NCBI RefSeq assembly: GCF_932526225.1
Contig: NC_064036.1
Coordinates: forward strand, 11,649,181 to 11,713,180
DNA: 64,000 nt
Direction of reading: 5' to 3'
Origin: Nematostella vectensis
Taxonomy: Eukaryota; Cnidaria; Anthozoa; Actiniaria; Edwardsiidae
Below are positions 1 through 10,398 of this stretch, one piece after another; positions within the stretch are counted from its first letter, which is position 1, and every line of letters starts with the position of its first letter. Below the pieces are notes generated by a model. That model did not search any database. It was not told where the DNA came from and saw only the letters and a list, made by a program, of their open reading frames with translations. The position numbers and the translations under genes were made by a program.

Positions 1-435
1 TGGTAATAATGATTATGTGATGGTGATAATGAATATGATGATGGTGTCAATGATGATGATGATGGTGTTAATAAAAATGGTGGTGTCAATGATGATGATG
101 GTGTTAATAAAAGTGGTGGTGTCAATAAAGATGATGATGGTGTCAATGATGATTATGGTGGTGTTAATGTAAGTGGTGGTGTCAATAATGATGATGATGG
201 TGTCAATGATGATGATGATGGTGTTAATAAACGTGGTTGTGTCAATGATGATGATGATGAGGGTGTCAATGATGATGATGATGGTGGTGTTAATGTAAGT
301 GGTGGTGTCAATGATGATGATGATAGTGTTAATAAAAGTGGTGTTGTTAATTATTGTGATGATGGAGATAATGAATAAATGATGATGGCGTTAATAAAAG
401 TGATAATAATAATGATGATGGTGGTGATGAAGATG
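1..435. repeat. GATGAT/GGTGTCAAT-type microsatellite to minisatellite
   Basis: Imperfect tandem repetition of ATG/GAT triplets punctuated by GGTGTCAATGATGATGATG and GTTAATAAAAGTGGTG blocks. It lies just downstream (in transcription sense) of the last visible exon of the minus-strand gene at 450-4575, so it probably sits in that gene's next intron. It has no coding character; the His-rich minus-strand frame across its edge is a repeat artefact. Confidence 0.9.
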
Positions 436-449
436 ACATCGGCCCTTAC

Positions 450-3400
450 CCTGTTTGCAATTCCTGATCACGTACTTCGCCAGTTGGACCTTGTTCAGGT
501 AACATTTATAGAGATACGCGACTTGACTTAGCCCTTTGCTGAGTTTAACATTCAGGTCGTATGTCTCAGGTAGCGAGGCCGTGTTAATTTTGGCAAGATA
601 CTCTCGTATTAGGGACGCTGCGTGACTGTTATTCGCACTGCGATCCGAGGCCTGATCGAGCATAGCCACAACATTACGCAGGGTGTTGTGAAGATCATCA
701 GCTCTGAGCTTGGTTCTGATGTACTCTGCTCCCTAAACAAAGGGACCAATATTTAGTTTTAGCGCTGGGTAACAGACACCGCGGGAAATCTCCCTCGCAT
801 CTTGTCCCGAAAAATGGCTATTGTTGACAGCATTTACGCCCTAAGAGAAATAAAAAAGACATGACACCCCACGTATTTGCGTATGTATGCATGTGAGTCC
901 GTGCGCGCCTTTATGTTGCAAAACATTCCAAAGTCAAAAAAAATCTTAAACAAAACGATGTGCGTTCTTGTAGCCCCTGAAATAACTCGAAAATGTAAGA
1001 ACTGTATAAATATCGAGAACTATAAACAGTTTGGTGAATGGGGTGTACATCTACCTTTTTGTTTAAAAAAGACATGTAATCTGTAATATTTTTATTGAGC
1101 TCTTTCAAGTTGTTGTTTGCGGCGGTGATTTTGTGTGCCCCTTCTCGTGCATTCTTCTCCATCGCATCACACTGCTGGGGTTTCTTTATAATCGAGTAGA
1201 TGGTCAGTGCTGCAAAGAAAACCAGAAGGATAAGAAGAGAAGGGTCTTGTTTATCATAGAGGAGCGCGATCGCTAAACCAAGTACACAAACAGCTACATT
1301 AAATTATAAAGGGCATGCCACGGGCGAAAGGATAGATAATCCGCAGTAACGCCGCTTTCTAAAAAGACGTCAAATACATCCCTGGCTAGCAAAAGTCATC
1401 TTTTATACTGTGTAAGCCGCTATCGTTACGCCCCCCCCTTCTCCCGGTTCATCGTAGACTGTGTAAGCGTTACGGTTTACGACCCCCCCCCTCCCCTCCC
1501 CACGTAATTCACCAACCGATGAAAACAGTATTAGACAATATTCATCTACAGAATGTATAAGACCACCACGATAACGTTTACGTACCCCCCCCCCCCCTCC
1601 TCCTGGATCACCGGCCGATGAAATTATCTCTACAAACTGTGTAAAAAGACTACGCTATCGTTACCATTTATGTTCTCCCTACCACTGGCTCGCCGGCCGA
1701 TGAAATTATCTCTACAAACTGTGTAAAAAGACCACGCTATCGTTACCATTTATGTTCTCCCTAACCCTGGCTCACCGGCCGATGAAATTATCATTACAAA
1801 CTGTGCAAAAAGACCGCGCTATCGTTACACTTTACTACTTTACGTTTTCTCTCCACATCGTTCACCTGCCGACGGGATTATCTCTACTAGCACTGTTAAA
1901 AGACTGCGCTATCGTTAAAGGTTACGTCCCCCCTCCTCAAGGTTCACCGGTCGTTCGACTCACCTTCTGTGACAAGTGTGGCGGCGCCCGCCATGACGCG
2001 CCATGTAGTCTTCAACCGACTGGCCCATTTGCCCGATGATCCGCTTGAAAGCCTCGCATTCTTCATGCTTGTCTTGGTGCTTTTGATGTAGTCATCGAGC
2101 CGATCAATGCCTAGAACCTTATCCGCCTTTGTGTGGCGCGCATTCACTAGCTGTTTGTAGTCACCACTGCCGGCTTGCGCGAAGCTTGCCAAATCCTGTG
2201 GATACTTTTCTTAATTCAATTTCTTTTTGGATATGATGGGATGATGCATGCATCATGCTAATTGGCTAATTCGCCACGGTAGCGCGCGTCTTGAATGGCA
2301 GCGCGAGAGAGCTGGGGCTAGTGTAAGGGCGCCCCTTACCCCTTACTTTCCTGTGTGAGTCTCATTTCCTTTTGAATGTCTAATCTACACCTCAGTATCA
2401 AAATCTCATTTCTAACCTTGTTGATCTTGTTGATTGTGTACCGCTTGTAGCCCAACCTCACGGCGCCGTCAATAAGAAAAGCTAAATAGCCAGCAATTGA
2501 CATAACCGCCGAGTCAACCCTATCAAACACTGACTGAAACTCCGTCTGCAACTCTGTGTTCGACCACCTAATCACTGTTTGATTCTTCGCTCTGATGGCA
2601 GCCTGTGGAAGAAATCACAGTAGAACCCCGCTAACTAAAACTCGGCTAACTCGAATTCCCCGCTATCTCGAACTAAGTTCGATTTCCCTTGAACCTAATT
2701 TAGAGTCATTTTTACTCTGCTAACTCGAATTCCCCGCTAAATCGAACTGATTTTTGTTTCCCTTCAGAGTTCGAGTTAGCGGGGTTCTACTGTACCATTG
2801 TAGAGGGTGATTTTAAAGTAGTTCGTCAACATTGTTTTTATCTTGTGGTCAGGCAATGCTGGCGGTGTTGACAGCATTTGCATGGGATTTAGGGACGAAC
2901 CAATATAAGAGATGTGATTAAACGGGGGGGGGGGGGGTGGTGATGTGATGAAGGGGGGTAAAAACAAACCTATATTAGAAATGTGATGAAGGGATAGGAT
3001 ATTTTAAATATTGAGAATGCAAACAAAAATATTCGAAAAAAACATGATCTGGTCCTAGTAGGGAATGTGGTGGAGGGATTTCTTGGATGACTTGCTTACG
3101 GGACATTTCTTACCCTTATTTCTGTCCATTTCCGGTCAAATTCCTTGACAATGTCGGGATGAATCGCTTCCAGGAGTTCGTCCGAAATCTTGATAATACT
3201 TAACAACATAGTGGCCACCATCTGGAATTGACCATACCCCAGCTCGGTATCTGTGAGCAGATTTTTAGCTGAAGCAAAAAGTAATAGATTAGAAATTTAT
3301 GGTGTGCTTAACTGTAATACTCTTGATCAATTGGTTCCTTTGACCATTTGTATGTAAACCCTTTTGAATACTTTATGCGCCAATCGTATATTTTTGACAC

Positions 3401-4575
3401 GAATAAGCCCCTTTCTTGAATTCATACCTGCAAGAGCATTGTTGCCTATCACATTGTTAAGTTTCTTCATTTCTCGTGATTGTGTTTTGTAAGTCTCTGC
3501 ATACTCGCACAGCTTACGATTTGATAACTTCCCACAGCATTCGGTGATTTTCAGGTAGATATCCGTTCCCAGATCTACAAGTAGAAAGCCTACTTGGGCG
3601 CTCATTGTCACAGGCGTAAATGCAGTTCCTAAACTTCCTGCAATCAATAACATAAAAAAAATAACTGGAAGCTTAGCGAAGCACTTTAAATAAACATCGA
3701 GTGATGTGAATGGTGATGCGGTGCAATGTTGATGTGGGTGTGTATTGGGATGAAGTGAAAATCACCATATTAGTGATCATATACAACAATTTCTTGAATC
3801 ACTGGGTTCTATTTTTTTCGACGTTTCGGCAATGCTGATCGTTAATCCTGACTTAATCCTGATTTACCGTTCCTGATGAAGGCAGAATTGCCGAAACGTC
3901 GAAAAAAAAAATAGAACCCAGTGATTCAAGAAATTGTTGTATAGAAATAAAACACTACAAGCACAAACAGTGATTATATGAGGGTTGTGTGATGAAGGGA
4001 GGGAGGGGGGATAGACCGCCAGGAGAGAAAAATAGAGTGAATAAGGGGGCGCGTGGAGCCGACTAAAGGACATTTAGTTCGGGTCGCCTTTGCCCCTAAA
4101 TTGCGAAACCAGTATTCGTATTAGTTTTTTGTATATAGTATTTAAATAATTTTTTTTGTACCTAGTTTTTTCCCCACACATTTTACCATTGAATTTGTAA
4201 ACATTTAATGTGTCGGGGCACGCATAAACTATCATCTTGATATTTAGCGCAACCAAGAGTCCGTGAAGATGAAGGGATATCTATCTAGCAATGAGACAAC
4301 TTTCTATAGATACATTGCAACTTTCAAATACATAGTGTCCACGTGAACGTGCGGAGTTTAATATAAGGGCGACTATCAAATAAAGGGCGACTACTAAAAC
4401 ATAAACCGAACCTACTCTTTTGACTGCTTAATACCGTTCCACTATCTTCCTTTTTGTCCTCTATGCTCCTTGGTGCGTTCTGCGGCCTTTCTACATATCT
4501 TGCGGAGGTAAATTCTTGTCCGAGGACTAGTAAAATAAGGAATAGGCAGAATCGTACTGCTGCCCTTGCCCCCAT
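450..4575 (-). CDS. Secreted/membrane helical protein with hydrophobic hairpin, multi-exon, 3' partial
   Basis: I do not recognise this family. Inferred exons (minus, 5' to 3'): 4575-4416 (ATG and signal peptide, core LFLILLVLGQEFTSA), 3628-3428, 3268-3114, 2602-2347, about 2195-1964, 1293-1055 and 732-450, which ends at a GTAAGG donor, so the gene continues off the left edge. Phases agree at every junction except exon 4/5, where the exon 5 acceptor is uncertain (2195, or about 15 bases upstream). Some 510 residues are visible. After the signal peptide come mostly helical, charged segments. Exons 5-6 then form a strong hydrophobic hairpin: TLVTEAVCVLGLAIALLY, a short KQDP turn, and LLILLVFFAALTIYSIIKK. 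Helical segments follow. Signal peptide plus helices around one apolar hairpin recalls apolipoprotein-L-like or helical pore-forming proteins in architecture only; no function is assigned. A decayed partial copy lies upstream at 5386-7110. Confidence 0.6.
1395..1950. repeat. Diverged tandem repeat of about 85-90 bp, intronic
   Basis: About six units share the order CACCGGCCGATGAAATTATC, then ACAAACTGTGTAAAAAGAC, then CGCTATCGTTAC, then a C-rich or CT-rich tract. The three units at about 1605-1860 are the closest to one another; the left units are strongly diverged and have expanded poly-C. The array occupies the intron between the exons at 1293-1055 and 2195-1964 of the minus-strand gene and ends right at the donor of the latter exon. 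Confidence 0.75.
2618..2792. mobile_element. pogo/Tigger-type MITE
   Basis: A 175-bp foldback element with terminal inverted repeats starting CAGTAGAACCCCGCTAACT and ending GAGTTAGCGGGGTTCTACTG, followed by TA. The CAGTAGAACC terminus and TA target are typical of pogo/Tigger (Tc1-mariner) derivatives. An empty-site counterpart exists near 5425-5445 in the duplicated copy of this locus. It lies in an intron, 15 nt upstream of the exon at 2602 on the minus strand. It has no coding capacity. Confidence 0.8.
3781..3942. mobile_element. Long-hairpin element with hammerhead-like core
   Basis: Two arms of about 53 bp (3781-3833 and 3887-3942) are near-perfect inverted repeats separated by a spacer of about 50 bp. 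The spacer/right-arm junction reads CTGATGA (3873-3879), then GGCA-GAAT-TGCC, then GAAA (3893-3896). That is the order of a hammerhead ribozyme core with a short stem II, though with one extra A after CTGATGA. It lies in the first intron of the minus-strand gene and is absent from the duplicated copy at 5.4-7.1 kb. Confidence 0.6.
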
Positions 4576-4851
4576 CGTACGTGAAATATCTGAACACTAA
4601 TAAAAACAGAATAAAGCATAATATTCTAGGAAAGTACGCGCGCTGTGATTGGCTGATTTAACGGGCGAGATTCCCCCATCTCAGAACCATTGCCATGGTA
4701 AAAAGAGCCATTTATCTATACGTTTACGACAAATTGATTGAGAAAGTCAGCTGCTTTTACGTCTTTGGTAAATAACTTTTCACACTTCTTTTTTCCCACC
4801 GTTAGTTGATCGGCAATTGCGCAAAGCCTAAGTTTTTTTTTTTCGCCGCAG

Positions 4852-5154
4852 TTACTGTCGAATCCGTTGTATCGCGACGCCACATTTTCAAAACATCGAT
4901 TTGTTTTTGTCTTTTGGGATTTTCTGTTCCGCCAGTCAAATTATGCTAAGTAAATCAGATTCTTGCCATCTCTCGCCTAGTACAGTTGCCTGACTTTTTG
5001 TCGCGACACTGTCTGGTTTTCGTCCAGTGGATAGCCAGGGAAGTGCACAAAGCGAGACTCTGATTGGCTCAGAATGGTTTTACTGGCGAAACAGAAAACC
5101 AAAACAAATCGTGTTTTGAAAACGCGGGTCGCGATACAACGGATACGACAGTAA
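4852..5154. mobile_element. MITE family 1, copy A (about 300 bp)
   Basis: Terminal inverted repeats open with TTACTGTCGAATCCGTTGTA and close with the complementary CAACGGATACGACAGTAA, extending inward through TCGCGAC and the AAAACA..TGTTTT segments. A second copy in the same orientation is at 21890-22172. No ORF of transposase size is present, so it is non-autonomous. It lies between the functional first exon and the duplicated block upstream. Confidence 0.8.
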
Positions 5155-5385
5155 TGGCAATATATTAAAAGATTTATTAACCTCGTCTGCACGGAGAAAT
5201 ATCAGACCATGGTCTTTTCGACCTGCCTTTGGAAACGTACAAAAAAGTCGAGAACGCACACTTCAAGTTTATATTGCTTGTAATCATAATAGTCCAGTTT
5301 GTAATTAAACTTTACCCACTGGACATAGGCGCTAAGGACTCAAAGATACAGGGTAAACCGTTTGCAAACACCCACACACCCCTAA

Positions 5386-7110
5386 TCACTGTTTGATTTC
5401 TCGCTATGGTGGCAGCTTGTAGAAGGAATTACCATTGTAGAGGGTTATTTTAAGTAGTTCGTCAATATTTTCTTTATCTTGTGGTCAAGCAATGCTGGCG
5501 GATGTTTACAGCGTTTGAATGGGACAAACCAAAAAGGGGGGATAAAGGGGGGGATGATGTGATGAAGGGGGGTAGGGACAAATCAATATTGGAAATGTGT
5601 TGAAGGGATGGGGCATTTCAAGTATTGAGAATGTAAACCAAAAATATTAGAAAAAAACATGATCCGGTCCTAGTGGGGAATGTGGTGGAGGGATATATTG
5701 ACTTGCATACGGGACATTTCTTACCCTTATTTCTGTCCATTTCTGGTCAAATTCCTTGACAATGTCGGGATGAATCGCTTCCAGGAGTTCGTCCGAAATC
5801 TTGATAATACTTATCAACTTGGTGGCAACCATCTGGAATTGACCATACCCCAGCTCGATATCTGTGAGCAGTTTTTTAGCTGAAGCAAAAAGTAATAGCT
5901 TAGAAATTTATGGTGTGCTTAACTGTAATACTCTTGATCAATTGGTTCCTTTGACCATTTGTATGTGAACCCTTTTGAATACTTTATGCGCCAATCGTAT
6001 ATTTTTGACATGAATAAGCCCCTTTCTTGAATTCATACCTGCAAGAGCATTGTTGTCTATCACATTGTTAAGTTTCTTCATTTCTCGTGATTGTGTTTTG
6101 TAAGTCTCTGCATACTCGCACAGCTTACGATTTGATAACTTCACACAGCATTCGGTGATTTTCAGGTAGATATTCGTTCCCAGATCTGCAAGTAGAAAGC
6201 CTACTTCGGCGCTCATTGTCACAGGCCTAAATGCAGTTGGGATATCTGTGGGCAGATTTTTAGATGAAGCAAAGAGTAATAGCTTTTAGAACTGTATAGT
6301 GTGCTATCTGTAATAGTCTGGATCAATTGGTTCTTTTGACCGTTTGTATGTAACCCTTTTGAAAGCACCAACGCTGTTGCATTTTTCTTAAATTATCGTT
6401 TATTTTAGGCATGAATAAGTTATTCATACCTGCAAGAGCATTGTTGTCTATCACATTGTAAAGTGTCTTCATTTCTTGTGATTGTGTTAGTGTGTAAGTC
6501 TCTGTCTACTCGCACAGGATTTGATAACTTTCCACAGCATTTGGTGATTTTCAGCTAGATATCCGTTCCCAGATATGCGAAACCACATTTTAAATAAATA
6601 GTATTAGTATTTTTATATAGCATTTCAAGTGTTTTTGTACATAGATTTTTCCACATTTTACCTTTGAATTTGAAATTATTTACATCTTGATATTTAGTGC
6701 AACCGTGTTAGATTAGATAAAGGGATATTTATCTAGCAATTTAAACCCCTTTCAATTGAGAAATTGGAACTTGCAAATAGTGACCGCCTGAACGTGGGGA
6801 GTAGAGGTCCCAAATGCCAAACAAAACAGTAAACAGTGTAAACAGAAGGGAGGTAGTCTGCTAAGACTACAATAAATAAAGGGTGACTACTAAAACATAA
6901 ACCGAACTTACTCTTTTGTCTTTGTGTTTTAAGTTAAAACACGTTCCCCCATCTTCCCTTTTGCCCTTTATGTTTCGTTGCCCGTTCTGCGGCCTTTCTA
7001 CATATCTTGCGGAGGTAAATTCTTGTCCGAGGACTAGTAAAATAAGGAATAGGTAGAATCGTACTGCTGCCCTTCCCTCATCATACGTGAAATATCTGAA
7101 CACTGATAAA
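5386..7110 (-). pseudogene. Decayed tandem duplicate of exons 1-4 of the upstream-minus gene
   Basis: This block repeats the segment from the start of exon 4 (2573) to just upstream of exon 1 (about 4610). It contains copies of exon 4 start (5386-5420), exon 3 (about 5883-5707), exon 2 (about 6236-6028), a further degraded exon 2-like stretch (about 6240-6575) and exon 1 (7103-6913). In the exon 1 copy the ATG is out of frame with the signal peptide because one base is missing, and the exon 1/exon 2 phases no longer match. Exon 4 is cut after about 20 coding bases. It is best read as a tandem partial duplication that has become a pseudogene, although the copied exons could still act as alternative 5' exons. 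Confidence 0.65.
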
Positions 7111-8721
7111 AACAGAACACAGCTATCACGACGAAAATATTCAAAAAGAAAAGCGAGTCATTAGAAAAGCGATTCATTTCTAGACAGGTAAAATTATCGC
7201 TACCTTTTGTTAAATAATGTTCTCATGATACATCTATTGTCCAGACGAACAGGGGATAGTAGAAAACAAGTTCAAGGTAGGCCGCTGTATGGTCACTCTG
7301 CAGTGATTTGTCGAGGTTAGAGACAGTTTTATATACCCTAGCTCTGTTATAGGGATCAGTCGATCGAAAATTGACGATACGGAATAAGACACATATCCTG
7401 TTCGTCAGTGGAAAGAAAACGCCTTTGAGGCGCTACTGTAACAGGACCTGCCCACTGAAGCAGTGACCTTGGGTGATAATAATAATTTATTGATTTCTAT
7501 ACCGCGTTTTTACATGACAAGATAATCGAAATCGATGATCGGGTGATGAAAATAGAGGAGACTAGCCGCTTACCAGGCACGGCTGCTTTAAGTAAACGAA
7601 CGATATACAATAATAGCCCTTACAGCAATCCTTGATAGCATTAATTGCATATTCCTGGCAGATCTACTTAGGTTAGCATTTTCATTTACGGACTCTTGTG
7701 GATCAATTATCAATCAATTTCATGTCGCACCACAGGAAGGAGTTCTCCTAATTTTTTTAATGCAATTTTTTATGCTAACAGGCATCTTTAACGAATATTT
7801 ATTGTCCTATAATGATAGTTTTTCTCTATAATTTGTTTTCTTTTGGTAACATGTAGAAAACAATCGGGCATGCCTCACTTGTAGAGCCACTGTTCCCGGT
7901 CCACTGGTCACGAAAGGTACCGTACCCGATGACGCACGTCTGTTCTCATATCGCTTACTCTGCTGCTTCCCCCCTTATACGTGCTAGCCGCTTGAAATCA
8001 ATGCTAACATGTTCAAAATTTCGGTGTTTTTCAACTATTACTATAAAACAGCTTACATCTTTCAACCACACTCGAAAAGGATTTTAAACAGACTACAGAA
8101 ACATTTTAGGCTTAGTGGCCGAGCGTGGAATAGGTTCTTTTGCGTATGTAAACCTTTAGTGTGCTGATTTAGTAAGTAGTATCTTTTCATTTGTTTCTTG
8201 GAGGACAGGTAAATGTCAAGGAGATTTTCCGAAGGTTTATCAAGTACATTATTAAATATGCATGCACGCGAGAGAGCTTGTATGGAAAACATAACCAATT
8301 CTTTTTCAGACAACCAACAACAGGCGTAAGATGTATTTAACCTACTGCGAAACCTCCACAGTATTACCAGATTACGGACAGAAAAAAGTATCCTTCACAT
8401 GGAGGTATACACTTTAGGAGAGTTTGAGTAATATATTTGAAATCGTAATGACGGAATCTTTCGAAGAATAAAAAGATACACTTTATAATTTATAAAGTAG
8501 CCTTTATCAAACAAAACTCACTATATGTGGCATTGAGGCGAACTCTGTAATACTGACAGGATTGCCTACTTTATACTATAATTATTTTCTTGTACCCTTG
8601 GATGCAATAAATGAGCCACAAGCAAACTTTTCGACACAAGCCGCTATACAACTACTGAAATGCAGCTAATCAATGCTATTTGAAGGGCCCCCTAATATAA
8701 ACATAGTACGCTAGTAGCCCA
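7111..8721. other. Non-coding stretch, nothing recognised
   Basis: AT-rich sequence with no supported gene. The minus-strand ORF at 8062-8313 has no recognisable domain, no splice context and no homologue in the window, so it was not called. Confidence 0.4.
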
Positions 8722-8779
8722 GACAAGTCATCTATGCCGTACCGATGTGTTTACGGTACGCCTTAAGAACATAACTCAT
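8722..8779 (+). repeat. Isolated fragment of the EGF-exon/donor minisatellite unit
   Basis: A 58-bp stretch matches, in reverse orientation, the repeat unit of the array at 31081-33622. It covers GACAAGTCATCTATGCCGTA, CCGATGTGTTTACGGTACG and CCTTAAGAACATAACTCAT. It therefore carries the end of an EGF-coding exon, the GT donor and the intron start of the PAN/EGF gene about 25 kb away, here as a single copy on the plus strand. No flanking EGF exon was found. Confidence 0.85.
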
Positions 8780-9872
8780 ATGAAAATGAGCCCAAGAGCA
8801 CCGTAGGCCATAAGTGAGTCAAAACACTTGAATATTATATAATCCCAATAATCCAATGAAAGCCTTGACGTCGCTCTATATTGCGTGGCCGAGAAACTCA
8901 ACTTCCGCCTCATCCCGGCAGTATGTTTACTGTTTACGCACACTATTTTTTTTCTTTAAATAGTTTGTAAATGTTACTCTTAGTTTCGGTTAAGGACAGT
9001 CTCGCATCCTATCCCTGCTTCCTTTATCTCGAAACACATGTAAGATATTATTTTAATTTTATTATATTATTATAACAAGTGAATACTTTTCCGTTTTTTC
9101 TTACTTTTACTAACGAATCCGCTGCACTTATAAAATCTTTTCTCCGCAGACAGCATTTTGCGTACAGTATAGCAGTGTAACGAAGTGCTCGCGAATTATC
9201 AGTTGTGCATTGCGGCCCAAGTTTTGGACGGGATAAGGGGAAGGCGTAAGACATTTTTTGTTGGTGAAATGGTGGCGGATAACACAAATAATCAAATTAT
9301 TCGCATGTGAAAAGAATCTACAAGTAGAGGGCTAGTATTATTTATAGAGAACGAGGGTCGGATACAACATAATCAGTGTCGCGTAGTGGGGGGGGGGGGG
9401 GGGGGGAGGGGGGACCGATGTCCTGTCTTGTAAAAGACGATAGGGACTGCGCATTTAAATCTTATATCGCAGTCATGTTTCTGCTGCGTTTCTGCTGAGG
9501 CATGGAGTTTTCAAGCGAAATATCATAAGCCGATGTGTGAGTGCAGCTTTTCTTAAAAAAACATGAATTCTAATTTAAGGCTTGCCTCGTCCCCTTACTC
9601 ATTTTCGCTGAGTGGCTTGTCGTTAGTGACGTAAGTCCGCTTTTGAAAGAATATGACAGCGCTGCATGGTGGGGCCTGGAAATTAGAGCTGACAAAGTTG
9701 AAGCCTGGTGACTAATATAAGGTTAGGGTAAAACTAAAATTTATCGGATCAGATTTATTGAAAACTAGTGGTTGGGTTGGTCCTGGAGTTACCTAGCTCC
9801 ACCCTTTTTCCCGCGAAAGGTGGCGCGCAATGTTTTTTCTTTGGCGTATTCTATATATGAAAATAAAAAGCT
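8780..9872. other. Non-coding stretch with a poly-G run
   Basis: No gene is supported. A run of about 26 G with one A interruption lies at 9388-9414. Confidence 0.4.
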
Positions 9873-9992
9873 AATACACCAAAAACTGGTATTCGACTCT
9901 GCCAAATTTTCGTCTTTAATAAGTACTGCTCTGAAGAAGCCTTATTAAAGACGAAAATTTGGCAGAGTGGAATACCAGTTTTTGGTGTATTG
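9873..9992. mobile_element. Second long-hairpin element
   Basis: The arms AATACACCAAAAACTGGTAT..GTCTTTAATAAG (9873-9922) and CTTATTAAAGAC..TTTGGTGTATT (9940-9992) are nearly perfect inverted repeats around a spacer of about 16 bp containing CTGAAGAAG. The flanks share a GAAAATAAAA(A)GCTA(A/G)TA word on both sides (about 9860 and about 10046). It resembles the 3781-3942 element in plan: long arms and a short spacer holding a CTGANGAAG word next to a GAAAA. It has no ORF. Confidence 0.6.
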
Positions 9993-10211
9993 TATTTATT
10001 CTTCTTGTTCACAAACACGACAATTTGGGCTTTTTGTATTTATTCGTATTGAAAATAAAAGCTAGTATATTAAATACAATGTGAATACAGGTAGCTCCAA
10101 GGATGTCGCTTTAAGTAAGGACACTATCCTCCCCAGAAGCTGGCAGCATTTTTTCCATTGTTTTTCTTTTTGTGACTTTTATTAGGACGACTCTCTCTCT
10201 CTCTTTCCCAA

Positions 10212-10398
10212 GAAGACACGGGCAACAGCATATAGCCATGCTCAAGATACTCCCACCGAGTCTCCTTCTATTGAGCGAGCCTTATCAATCGAAGACACGG
10301 GCAACAGCATATAGCCATGCTCAAGATACTCCCACCGAGTCTTCTTCTATTGAGCGAGCCTTATCAATCGAAGACACGGGCAACAGCATATAGCCATG
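10212..10398. repeat. 79-bp tandem repeat across a stop codon
   Basis: Unit starts are at 10212, 10291 and 10370 (exact 79-bp spacing; the last is partial). On the minus strand the unit is the terminal coding sequence of the membrane protein at 10347-11276, its TAG stop, and about 30 bp of spacer. Two extra copies of the gene's last codons and stop therefore lie in its 3' UTR. Because 79 is not a multiple of three and a stop is included, the copies are not translated as an extension. Confidence 0.9.

Noticed and set aside
8062..8313. Possible 83-codon minus-strand gene
   Set aside because: No domain, splice signals or repeated occurrence; composition like the AT-rich surroundings.
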